Positions 27,162-35,194 of a stretch of 64,000 nt of DNA are shown here, piece after piece. Origin of the DNA: Methylobacterium soli. Its GTDB lineage: Bacteria; Pseudomonadota; Alphaproteobacteria; Rhizobiales; Beijerinckiaceae. A model generated the notes under the pieces. That model made no database searches and was not told the origin of the DNA. It was given only the letters and a program-made list of their open reading frames with translations. How positions within the stretch are numbered: position 1 is the first letter of the stretch; each line of letters starts with the position of its first letter. Position numbers and translations under genes: made by a program. Location of the stretch: contig NZ_VZZK01000002.1 of NCBI RefSeq assembly GCF_008806385.1, forward strand, positions 248,001-312,000, written 5' to 3'.

Positions 27162-28613
27162 TCAGTGAGCGTGCTCGGCTTCGGCTTTGCCGAGCTCGGC
27201 CTTGAGGATGAAACTGCCCGCAATCGCCACGACTTCTCCGGGCATGAGCCCGGACACGATCGCGACCGCCTCACGGTCGCCCTGGCCGAGGCTTACGACG
27301 CGCTTGGCGAAACCATCCGGCCTCCGCACGAAGACGACGCTCTCGCCCTCGACAGTCTGAATCGCTTCCCGCGGCACGCGCACGCGCGCGGCTTCGGCGC
27401 CGACCGCGACCTCGACCGTCGCGAAGGAACCGGGCCGCCACGCGAGGTCCGGATTCGCGATGACGGCGATCACCTTCGCGGCGCGCGTCTGCGGATCGAG
27501 CATCGGGCTGACGAAGACGATACGTCCCGGGGTCGCCGTCGCGGATCCTGATCGCGTCAGAGCAACCGATTGCCCTTCCGCGATGGCGCCGAGGTCGGAG
27601 ACCGGAACCGCGAGTTCCACCCAGACCTGCGACAGGTCCGCGATCGTGTAGATCTCCTTCTCCTGCCCCTCGTCATTGACTGGCGCACCGAGATCGACGC
27701 GCCGCTCGATGATCTGCCCGGAGATCGGCGCGCGCAGGTTGTAGCGCTGGAGACCGTCCAGGGGCGCCCGGCGCAGACCGGCCATATGCTCGTCCTCGCC
27801 GGCGGCGAGCTTCGTGGTGGGCGTCTCCGCAAGGGCGGCGACCTCCGCTTCGGGAACGCCGAGAGCCGAGAGCTTCTGGCGTGCGAGGTTCACCTTGAGC
27901 TGCGCCTCGACCAGGGAGGTGCGCGCGCGCAGGAATTGCTGCTCGGCGGAGATCTTCCTGTCCCAGAGGGCGTGGTCGCGCGCGAACAGCATCTCCTGCA
28001 GGTCGAGGCCGACAAGGGCCGCGATGTAGTCGTTCTTGGCGTCCGCCACCTCGCGGCTGTCGATGACCGCGACCACATCGCCCTTCCGGACGCTCTCGCC
28101 GAGGCGCTTGCGCAGTTCGGCCACCGTGCCGACGACCTTGGCGGCGACCCGCGCAACCCTTTCGGCATCCGGCGTCACGACCCCCGGGACGACGAGGCGG
28201 CGGCTCAGAACCCCAGCGCTCACGGGCGCCACCCGGATGCCGGCGGATTCGATCTGCTGCGGCGTCAGGGTGATGACGCCTTCCGCCGAACCATGGTCAT
28301 GGCCGGCATGGTCTTGGCCGGCAAGGTCTTGGCCGGCATGATCATGGCCGGCATGGTCGTGATCCGCCTGACCGGAGCCGTGCGGGTGATCGTCCGGGTC
28401 AGCGCCGTCATGCGCATGCCCCTTCTCGGTCCCCTCCCCACGGCTTTGGCTCGCCTGGGCGATGTCGGGTCCCGGTTCGACCGTCGAGGACGGCCGGACA
28501 TGCGCCAGGATCGATCCGGCGGCCGAGCGAAGGCCAGAGGACAAATCCAGCAGGAAGGCACCGGACATGACGCCCACCGCGAGGGCCGCCGGCAGGGCAA
28601 GGAATCGCAACAT
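27162..28613 (-). CDS. Periplasmic adaptor subunit of the heavy-metal efflux pump, CzcB family, His-rich
   Basis: The 483-aa membrane fusion protein has an N-terminal anchor (about residues 1-30), then a His/Asp-rich segment at about 65-110 with tandem HDHAG/QDHAG units likely to bind metal, then the barrel-sandwich hybrid, an alpha-hairpin (FLRARTSLVEAQLKVNLARQKL) and beta-barrel domains (IYTIADLSQVWVELAVPVSD). It links the RND pump to an outer-membrane channel. The C-terminus AEHAH also looks metal-binding. The gene is directly upstream of czcA in one operon. Confidence 0.92.
   Translation of the reverse strand: MLRFLALPAALAVGVMSGAFLLDLSSGLRSAAGSILAHVRPSSTVEPGPDIAQASQSRGEGTEKGHAHDGADPDDHPHGSGQADHDHAGHDHAGQDLAGQDHAGHDHGSAEGVITLTPQQIESAGIRVAPVSAGVLSRRLVVPGVVTPDAERVARVAAKVVGTVAELRKRLGESVRKGDVVAVIDSREVADAKNDYIAALVGLDLQEMLFARDHALWDRKISAEQQFLRARTSLVEAQLKVNLARQKLSALGVPEAEVAALAETPTTKLAAGEDEHMAGLRRAPLDGLQRYNLRAPISGQIIERRVDLGAPVNDEGQEKEIYTIADLSQVWVELAVPVSDLGAIAEGQSVALTRSGSATATPGRIVFVSPMLDPQTRAAKVIAVIANPDLAWRPGSFATVEVAVGAEAARVRVPREAIQTVEGESVVFVRRPDGFAKRVVSLGQGDREAVAIVSGLMPGEVVAIAGSFILKAELGKAEAEHAH
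28295..28369. repeat. Coding 15-bp tandem repeat in czcB
   Basis: Four near-perfect copies of the unit GGTCATGGCCGGCAT and one degenerate copy encode the His/Asp pentapeptides of the adaptor on the minus strand. The unit length of 15 keeps the frame when copy number changes. Confidence 0.8.
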
Positions 28614-28749
28614 GACACATCATCCCCATCACGCCGTCGACGACGGCTCCTGTGCCGGGCACCGACCTGGGGCGGAGTCCGGACGCGCATCGACGGCCGC
28701 GACCGCTCGAGGTCGGCGCGGCCGAGCCGGCGGACGAGCCGCCGGTCGA

Positions 28750-29109
28750 TCAGGCGCGGGGAGGCTTGCGGGGTGGGATCGTGGCGCCGGGCGCGTCCGG
28801 ATCCGTGCGCTCGGCGAAGCGGATCGCAGCGGCGGAGCGCGGCGCCAGGGAGATCTGGGGTGTCGTGGCAATCGCCTGATGGCAGGCGCAATGCGCGCAA
28901 TGATGGGCGAGGCCGCCATCGGCATGGTCGCCTGGGCCGGTGCGATCCATGTCGAGGCTGAGATGCGCGGCACCTGGATGAGCCGCCTGCAGGTCGGCGC
29001 GCCCTTCCGAGGCCGGGATGCCCAGAGCGAGCACCATCAGCAATGCGACGAGCCGGACGGCCGAGCGCCAGCCGAGACCCGCATCGCGGCGGATCGCATC
29101 GAGTCGCAT
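28750..29109 (-). CDS. Small exported Cys/His-rich protein next to the metal efflux genes
   Basis: The 119-aa product has an N-terminal hydrophobic export segment (VRLVALLMVLALGIPASEG at about residues 18-36), then a His/Cys cluster (HADGGLAHHCAHCACHQA) that looks like a metal site, then a Pro-rich tail. Such proteins accompany czc/cus operons (CzcI- and DUF2946-like), and a periplasmic metal sensor or buffer role is plausible. It is on the same strand as czcB, 136 bases upstream. ATG 29109 is assumed; GTG 29157 would add 16 residues. Confidence 0.65.
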   Translation of the reverse strand: MRLDAIRRDAGLGWRSAVRLVALLMVLALGIPASEGRADLQAAHPGAAHLSLDMDRTGPGDHADGGLAHHCAHCACHQAIATTPQISLAPRSAAAIRFAERTDPDAPGATIPPRKPPRA

Positions 29110-29311
29110 TCTGATGGTTCGGCGCGTCACCGGGCGACGAGGTCCTGGGCACCTCACTGTGCGGACATTTCCTTAGCCTGATCCGGGGCGTGTCCGGAAG
29201 TGGCTCCGGCATCCGCGGTGTCTGAGCGCACGGCCGCCGCGCTCCGAGCCGCCGGGCAACCTTTGCGGTGCCCGAAGCGTCGTCGAAGACGCCAGCCAGG
29301 GAGACCGCGCG

Positions 29312-29611
29312 ATGGAACCGATGAAGCCGATGGAGCCCATGAAGGCGATGAAGCCGATGTCGGGAGGCGAGGCGTGGTGGCCGGAGGATCTCGGCCAGCC
29401 GGCGACGAGCGGCGCCCAGAACGGCATGCGCTACGCCTTCTTTCCCGACGCGCGCCGGCTCCTCCTCGAGGAGAACGGCGAGATCGCGACCTACGATAGC
29501 GGAGACCACCGGATCAGCGGCGTCTCGCAGCAGGATGGCGCTTCGAAATCGCTGGACTTCGTCAGCCAGGACGGCCCGGTCGCGATCAGCGCGCTGAACA
29601 AGCTCGGGTGA
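29312..29611 (+). CDS. Conserved-looking small protein with Met-Pro-Lys repeats
   Basis: The 99-aa protein opens with MEPMKPMEPMKAMKPM, a repeated tripeptide-type motif, then WWPEDLGQPATSGAQNGMRYAFFPDARRLLLEENGEIATYDSGDHRISGVSQQ. I recall similar proteins in Methylobacterium genomes but know no function. AGGGAG lies 9 bases before the ATG. It is predicted soluble, and the Met-rich start could bind metal, which would suit the neighbouring efflux genes. It is divergent from them. Confidence 0.75.
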   Translation: MEPMKPMEPMKAMKPMSGGEAWWPEDLGQPATSGAQNGMRYAFFPDARRLLLEENGEIATYDSGDHRISGVSQQDGASKSLDFVSQDGPVAISALNKLG

Positions 29612-29718
29612 TGGCGCCGGGCATCCCGCCGGCCTGACGTCCGGGCTTCGTGGACACCAGCGGCCCGGCGCTCTATGCGCTGGGCCTGCATGCCCCCCGT
29701 GACGCCACATGCCGCCCG

Positions 29719-31476
29719 ATGCGCGCGCTGATCGATCTTCTCCGCGCGTTGCGGCCTCGCGATCGGCGGCGCCTCGTCCTGATCGCCCTCGGCCTCGCGA
29801 TGGCGGCCCTCTTCGAGGTGGTCGGGGTGGCCTCCGTCGTGCCCTTCCTCACCCTCGTGGGGGATCCGTCCGCCGCGGCCCGCGTGCCGTACCTCGCCAA
29901 TGCCCGCGACGCCCTCGGGCTCTCCGACGACCGGAGCTTCCTGATCGCCACAGGCGCGGCCGCGCTGATCGCGATCCTGACCACGAGTGTGGTGAATGCC
30001 GCGCTCACCTTCGCGCAGCTCCTGTTCACGAACCTCGTGGGCTACGACATCGCGCGGCGTCTCCTGCTGCGCTATGTCGACCGGGAGCGGCTGTTCTTCG
30101 CGCGCGCCAACAGCGCCGAACTCGCAAAGAACGTGCTCAGCGAGACGGATCGCCTTGTCGTCGGCGTCCTGACGCCGATCACCGTCATCGCGTCTCGAGC
30201 CGTCTCGGCCCTCGCCGTGGTGGCCTTCCTGATCGCCTACGCGCCCCGCCTCGCGCTGATCCTCGGCGGCGGCTTCGGAGGGCTCTACGTCGCGCTCTAC
30301 CTCATCATGCGCGCCCGCCTCGCCCGCCTCGGGGCCCGGGCCGTGGCCGACAACGAGCGCCGCTACCGGGTGGTGCAGGAGACCTTCGGGGCGCTGACGG
30401 AGCTCAAGCTCTACGGCCGGGCGGAGGCCTTCGCGGCTCAGTTCGACGCCCCCGCCCGCGCCTATGCGCGGGCGACCGCCGCGAGCCTGCTGACCGGCCA
30501 GATGCCCCGCTTCGTGATCGAGAGCCTCGCCTTCGGCGGGGTCGTCGTCGTGGTGCTGTTCGCCCTCTCGCAGGGCCTGGACACGGCCGGGCTGCTGCCG
30601 CTGCTGGGGCTTTTCGCCTTCGCGGGCTACCGGATGCTGCCCGCCTTCCAGAACATCTTCACGTCCCTGGCGCTGCTGCGCTTCTATCTCCCGGCCGTGC
30701 GGGTGGTGATGGACGAGCTCGCGGGGGAGCGTGCCGCCCTGCCGCGCACCCGCGAGCGGCTTGCCTTCCGGGACGCCATTCGTCTGCGGGCTCTGAGCTT
30801 CGACTATGAGCCGGGTCGGCCGACGCTCACCGGCATCACCCTCGACATCGAAGCCCGAAGCACGATCGGGCTTGTCGGCCGCACGGGCTCCGGCAAATCG
30901 ACCCTCGTGGGGCTTCTCCTCGGCATCCTGACGCCGTGTTCGGGCAGCCTCACGGTCGACGGCGTCCCCCTCGATGCGGCGACCCTGCCGGCCTGGCAGA
31001 ACCGGATCGGTTACGTGCCGCAGGACATCTTCCTGATCGACGGGACGGTCGCGGAGAACATCGCCCTCGGGCTCGCCGAGATCGATCCGGGGGCGGTCGA
31101 GCGCGCGGCGCGGCTCGCCGGGGCGCATGACTTCATCGCTGCGCTGCCCGGCGGCTATCAGGCCGGTGTGGGCGAGCGCGGGGCGCGGCTCAGCGGTGGT
31201 CAGCGCCAGCGCCTCGGCATCGCCAGGGCGCTCTACCACGATCCGGACGTCATCGTGTTCGACGAGGCGACGTCGGCCCTCGACGGCGAGACCGAGGCTG
31301 CCGTGATGGGGGCGCTCGCGGACTTAGCCGGCAACCGAACGCTGATCCTGATCGCGCACCGCCTGACGAGCCTCGCCCGCGCGGATGTCGTGCACGTCCT
31401 GGAGGCCGGACGCCTCGTGGCCTCGGGGCCGCTCGCGGCCGTGATGCCCTATCTCGGCCAGACCGAGCCGGCCTGA
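29719..31476 (+). CDS. ABC exporter, fused permease and ATPase (PglK/MsbA-like)
   Basis: The 585-aa protein has five to six membrane helices in residues 1-300 and a nucleotide-binding domain with Walker A GRTGSGKST, Q-loop PQD, signature LSGGQRQRLGIARAL, and Walker B VIVFDEATSALDG. Overall order and the N-terminal style (LALGLAMAALFEVVGVASVVPFLTL) match lipid-linked oligosaccharide flippases of the PglK type. The next gene, asnB, starts one base after its stop, so they are cotranscribed. Together they recall surface-glycan modification clusters, but no glycosyltransferase is present. ATG 29719 is preferred over GTG 29650. Confidence 0.85.
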   Translation: MRALIDLLRALRPRDRRRLVLIALGLAMAALFEVVGVASVVPFLTLVGDPSAAARVPYLANARDALGLSDDRSFLIATGAAALIAILTTSVVNAALTFAQLLFTNLVGYDIARRLLLRYVDRERLFFARANSAELAKNVLSETDRLVVGVLTPITVIASRAVSALAVVAFLIAYAPRLALILGGGFGGLYVALYLIMRARLARLGARAVADNERRYRVVQETFGALTELKLYGRAEAFAAQFDAPARAYARATAASLLTGQMPRFVIESLAFGGVVVVVLFALSQGLDTAGLLPLLGLFAFAGYRMLPAFQNIFTSLALLRFYLPAVRVVMDELAGERAALPRTRERLAFRDAIRLRALSFDYEPGRPTLTGITLDIEARSTIGLVGRTGSGKSTLVGLLLGILTPCSGSLTVDGVPLDAATLPAWQNRIGYVPQDIFLIDGTVAENIALGLAEIDPGAVERAARLAGAHDFIAALPGGYQAGVGERGARLSGGQRQRLGIARALYHDPDVIVFDEATSALDGETEAAVMGALADLAGNRTLILIAHRLTSLARADVVHVLEAGRLVASGPLAAVMPYLGQTEPA

Positions 31477-31477
31477 C

Positions 31478-33394
31478 ATGTGCGGCATCGCGGGCCTGAT
31501 CGACCCCAGTCTCTCCGCCGACATCCTTCGGGCGAGCGCCGAGGCCATGGCGGATGCCCTCGCCCATCGCGGTCCGGACGGGCGCGGCATCTGGTGCCGG
31601 GCCGATCGGGGCGTCGCCCTCGGGCATCGGCGCCTCGCGATCGTGGAACTGAGCGAGGCAGGCGCGCAGCCCTTCCTGTCCGCCGATGGCCGCTGGGCGC
31701 TCAGCTACAACGGCGAGCTCTACGACGCCATCGCGCATCGCCCGGCCTTGGAGACCGACGGACACGTCTTCCGGGGCAGCTCCGATACCGAGATCCTGAT
31801 CGAGCTGATCGCCCGGCACGGGGTGGTGGGCGCGCTCGCGCGGGTCGATGGCATCTTCGCCTTCGCGGCCTATGACCGGGCGCAGGACAGGCTCTGGCTC
31901 GCCCGGGACCGAATGGGCGTGAAGCCCCTGTTCTACGCGGCCACGGAACGCCGTCTGCTGTTCGGCTCGCAGCTCTCGGCGCTCACCGCTTGCTCGGGTT
32001 TCCGACCGGAGATCGACCCGGGTGCGGTCGCGAGCCTGCTCCGCCACGGCTATGTGCCGGCGCCCGGCGCGATCTACCGCGGCGTCGCCAAGCTTGCGCC
32101 AGGCCATGTCCTCGCGTGGCGCGCCGGCGAGCCCGCGCGGAGCGAACCCTATTGGAGCCTCGACGGGGTAATCGCCGCGGGCCGGGACGATCCCTTCCGG
32201 GGGACGCCCGAGGAGGCCGCAGACGCCCTCGAGACGCTCCTGCGGGGTGCCGTCCGCCGCCAGCTGATGAGCGACGTCCCGCTCGGGGCCTTCCTCTCCG
32301 GCGGCATCGATTCGTCGGCCGTGACCGCCCTGATGGCGGAAGGCGGCGCGCGGCCGCGTACCTTCGCGGCGGGGTTCCCGGAGGATCCGCGTCTCGACGA
32401 GAGCCCGCATGCGGCCGCGGTCGCGCGGTATCTCGGCACCGACCACACCACGATCCCGATCGGGGAGCGGGAGGCGCTCGACCTCGTGGCGCGCCTGCCC
32501 GCGATCTTCGACGAGCCGCTCGCCGACCCCTCCGGCCTTCCGACTCACTTGCTCTGCGCCGCGACGCGGGCCGCCGGGATCACCGTGGCGCTGTCGGGCG
32601 ATGGCGGCGACGAGCTGTTTGCCGGCTATGACCGCTACGCCCTGGCGCGGCGCTTCGCGCGGCGCGTCGAGCCGGTGCCGCGCCCGCTCCGCAGCCTCGG
32701 GGCGGCGGCGCTCGGTGGGCTGCCGCGGGGCGCGGCCGCCATCCTGGCCCGCGCCCTGCCCCCGCCCTGGGGCGGGCCCGAAGGCGTCGACCGGCTGCGC
32801 AAGGCGGCGGGGCAGCTTCCCGGGAGCGGCTTCGACCTTTACCGGCGTCTCCTCACGCTCAATCCGGCGGCTGAGGCGCTGGCCTGCGGAAGGCCCGCGT
32901 TGCAGAGCCCGATGGACGCACCCGGAGCGCTACCTCTGCTTGCACGAATGCGCCGCCTCGACAGCCTCGCCTACCTGCCCGACGACGTTCTGGCCAAGGT
33001 CGACCGCGCCAGCATGGCGGTCGGGCTGGAGGCGCGGGTGCCGCTCCTCGACCGGACAATCGTGGAATTCGCCTGGCGCCTTCCGGACAACATTCTGGTC
33101 CGACAAGGGAAATCCAAATGGCCGCTGCGCGCCGTGCTGGCCCGGCACGTGCCGCCGGCCCTGTTCGAGCGGCGCAAGCAGGGCTTCGCGCCCCCACTCG
33201 CGGCTTGGTTGCGTGGCCCCCTGCGCGATTACGCGCGCGACCTGCTGCTGAGCCCGCAGGCCGGCGGGGGCTTCCTCGACAGGGGTCGGGTGCGGCACAT
33301 GCTCGACGAGCATCTAGCAGGAACGCACAACCATGCGGTGGGGCTGTGGCCGCTCCTGAGCTTCGAGGCGTGGCGCCTGCACCAGAGCGCCTGA
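31478..33394 (+). CDS. asnB: Asparagine synthase (glutamine-hydrolysing)
   Basis: The 638-aa class II amidotransferase has nucleophile Cys2 after the initiator Met (MCGIAGL), glutaminase motifs RGPDGRGIW, HRRLAIV and SYNGELYD, and a synthetase domain with the PP-loop SGGIDSSAV at about residue 275 and the later SGDGGDELFAGYDRY. In glycan clusters these proteins amidate uronic acids or sugars rather than make free Asn. The start ATG lies one base after the ABC exporter stop. The next gene is aldose 1-epimerase, which also points to sugar chemistry. Confidence 0.92.
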   Translation: MCGIAGLIDPSLSADILRASAEAMADALAHRGPDGRGIWCRADRGVALGHRRLAIVELSEAGAQPFLSADGRWALSYNGELYDAIAHRPALETDGHVFRGSSDTEILIELIARHGVVGALARVDGIFAFAAYDRAQDRLWLARDRMGVKPLFYAATERRLLFGSQLSALTACSGFRPEIDPGAVASLLRHGYVPAPGAIYRGVAKLAPGHVLAWRAGEPARSEPYWSLDGVIAAGRDDPFRGTPEEAADALETLLRGAVRRQLMSDVPLGAFLSGGIDSSAVTALMAEGGARPRTFAAGFPEDPRLDESPHAAAVARYLGTDHTTIPIGEREALDLVARLPAIFDEPLADPSGLPTHLLCAATRAAGITVALSGDGGDELFAGYDRYALARRFARRVEPVPRPLRSLGAAALGGLPRGAAAILARALPPPWGGPEGVDRLRKAAGQLPGSGFDLYRRLLTLNPAAEALACGRPALQSPMDAPGALPLLARMRRLDSLAYLPDDVLAKVDRASMAVGLEARVPLLDRTIVEFAWRLPDNILVRQGKSKWPLRAVLARHVPPALFERRKQGFAPPLAAWLRGPLRDYARDLLLSPQAGGGFLDRGRVRHMLDEHLAGTHNHAVGLWPLLSFEAWRLHQSA

Positions 33395-33415
33395 GGCAAG
33401 GCTGAGGAGGAAACG

Positions 33416-34291
33416 ATGCGTGAAATCATCACGTTGCGGGCCCAGGACGGCACCGAGGCCGCCCTGGCGCTGACGGGCGCCGAGCCGATCTCCTGGCAGG
33501 TCGAGGGTCGCCAGTATCTCTGGGACGGCGACCCGGAGCACTGGAACCGGCATGCGCCCTGGCTCTTCCCGGTGGTCGGCGCCTCGGCGGGGGGCGTGGT
33601 GCGGGTCGGCGGGAAGGAATTTCCGATGGCGCAGCATGGGTTTGCGCGCGATCTCCCGTTCACGGTCGTGGCGCAGGAGGCCGAATCCGCGACCCTGCGG
33701 CTCGCGGACGGGCCGGAGACGCGGGCGCATTATCCCTTCGCGTTCCGCCTCGACATCACCGCGCGGGTGCGGCCGAGGGGCCTCGATTTCGCGATCGCGA
33801 TCACCAATCCGGGCGACGTCCCCCTGCCCTATGCCATTGGATTCCATCCGGCTTTTCCCTGGCCCTTCGCCGGGGGGGCGCGGGCGGGCGGGGATTACGC
33901 GGTGGTCTTCGAGATGCCCGAGCGGGCGATGGTGCCGGAGGTCGGCGCGGGCGGGCTGCTGGTGCGGACGGAGCGGGCGATTCCGCTCGAGGGGGACACC
34001 CTGCGGCTCGACCCGGCGCTTTTTCAGGAGGCGCTGGTGTTCCGCGAAGCGCGGAGCCGCAGCCTGCGCTTCACCCGCCCGGGACACGGAACAATTCATA
34101 TGGGCACCGACGATTTTCCCCATCTCGCGGTGTGGACGAAACCCACGGCGCCGTTCCTGTCGCTCGAATGCTGGACCGGCCATGCGGATTGGGCGGGATT
34201 TGCGGGCGAGTTCGCCGCGCGCGATTCCCAGCGCAGCCTGGCCCCGGGCGCGACGGCGCGGCACGGGGTCCGGCTGAGCGTCGAGGCCTGA
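33416..34291 (+). CDS. Aldose 1-epimerase family protein
   Basis: The 291-aa beta-sandwich protein is of the galactose mutarotase/LacX type: HAPWLFPVVG, the substrate-binding region MAQHGFARD with a His, YAIGFHPAFPWPF with the second His, and the Glu-containing LSLECWTGHADW near the end. It interconverts anomers of free sugars or sugar phosphates in the cytoplasm; the true sugar is unknown. A canonical AGGAGG site lies 7 bases before the ATG. It follows asnB by 21 bases and precedes hemD by 5 bases, so it shares a transcript with either. Confidence 0.9.
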   Translation: MREIITLRAQDGTEAALALTGAEPISWQVEGRQYLWDGDPEHWNRHAPWLFPVVGASAGGVVRVGGKEFPMAQHGFARDLPFTVVAQEAESATLRLADGPETRAHYPFAFRLDITARVRPRGLDFAIAITNPGDVPLPYAIGFHPAFPWPFAGGARAGGDYAVVFEMPERAMVPEVGAGGLLVRTERAIPLEGDTLRLDPALFQEALVFREARSRSLRFTRPGHGTIHMGTDDFPHLAVWTKPTAPFLSLECWTGHADWAGFAGEFAARDSQRSLAPGATARHGVRLSVEA

Positions 34292-34296
34292 GGCCC

Positions 34297-35004
34297 GTGC
34301 GGATCTGGGTGGCCCGGCCCGAGCCCGGCGCCGGGCGGACCGGCGAGCGCCTGCGCGCGCTCGGCCACCAACCCCTGGTTGCGCCCGTCCTCATGGTCCG
34401 GCCGACCGGCGCGGCGCTCCCGGCGGAGGCGCCGGACGCCATCCTGCTGACGAGCGCCAACGCGGTCGCGGCCCTGCGCGGCGCGGCCGGGCGCCTGCGG
34501 GGCCGGCCCGTCTTCGCCGTGGGGGCGCGGACGGCGGCGCTGGCGCAGGCGGCGGGGCTCGGCCCGGTCACGGATGCGGGCGGCGATGCGGCGGACCTGG
34601 TGCGCGTCGTCCGGGCGCGGCTCGCGCCGGGCCGGCGCCTGCTCCACGTGGCGGGCGCCGAGCGCAAGGCCGAGCCGGCCGCCTCCCTGCGGGCCGCCGG
34701 CTACGATCTCGCAATCGTGGTCGCCTACGCGGCCGAGCCGGTGGCGGCGCTGCCCGGCCCGGTGGCGGATGCCCTGCGGGCCGGCGGGCTCGATGCGGCC
34801 CTGCACTATTCCAGACGAAGTGCCGCGGTGGCGGCGGAACGGGCCGACGCGGCGGGTCTCGGGGGAGCCTTCGGGGCGCTCAAGCATTACTGCCTGTCGG
34901 CTGACGTGGCCGTAGCACTGGAAGCGGCGGGGATCGCGGCCCATTTCGTGCCGGCGCGGCCGCGGGAGGAGGACCTCCTGGCCGGCCTCGCGACGGTGTT
35001 CTGA
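34297..35004 (+). CDS. hemD: Uroporphyrinogen-III synthase
   Basis: The 235-aa two-domain enzyme closes hydroxymethylbilane with ring-D inversion. The family is poorly conserved, but the start VRIWVARPEPGAGRTGERLRALGH, the ILLTSANAVAAL motif, the VGARTAALAQAAGL motif and the ALHYSRRSAAV motif are all in place. A GTG at 34297 begins the conserved part; the frame is open upstream within the epimerase gene. It heads the characteristic rhizobial order hemD, mitofilin-like, hemY. Its product feeds heme, siroheme (for CysI) and cobalamin (CobS/CobT). Confidence 0.88.
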   Translation: MRIWVARPEPGAGRTGERLRALGHQPLVAPVLMVRPTGAALPAEAPDAILLTSANAVAALRGAAGRLRGRPVFAVGARTAALAQAAGLGPVTDAGGDAADLVRVVRARLAPGRRLLHVAGAERKAEPAASLRAAGYDLAIVVAYAAEPVAALPGPVADALRAGGLDAALHYSRRSAAVAAERADAAGLGGAFGALKHYCLSADVAVALEAAGIAAHFVPARPREEDLLAGLATVF

Positions 35005-35194
35005 CAACCTCCGCACCGGGTCTCGCCCCGGCGGCGCTCGCGGTGCTAGGAGGAAACCGAGGAAGCGGCTCGCGTGCAGGGCCGCCGCGGCGTGCCTCAC
35101 CGGCACCGCCGCTCCCGGCTTGGCCACGGGCGCGTCGCGCGCCGGCCGGGACGGGGCGGCGGCCGAAACAGGCGATGAAGGGAGAAAACGGGCA

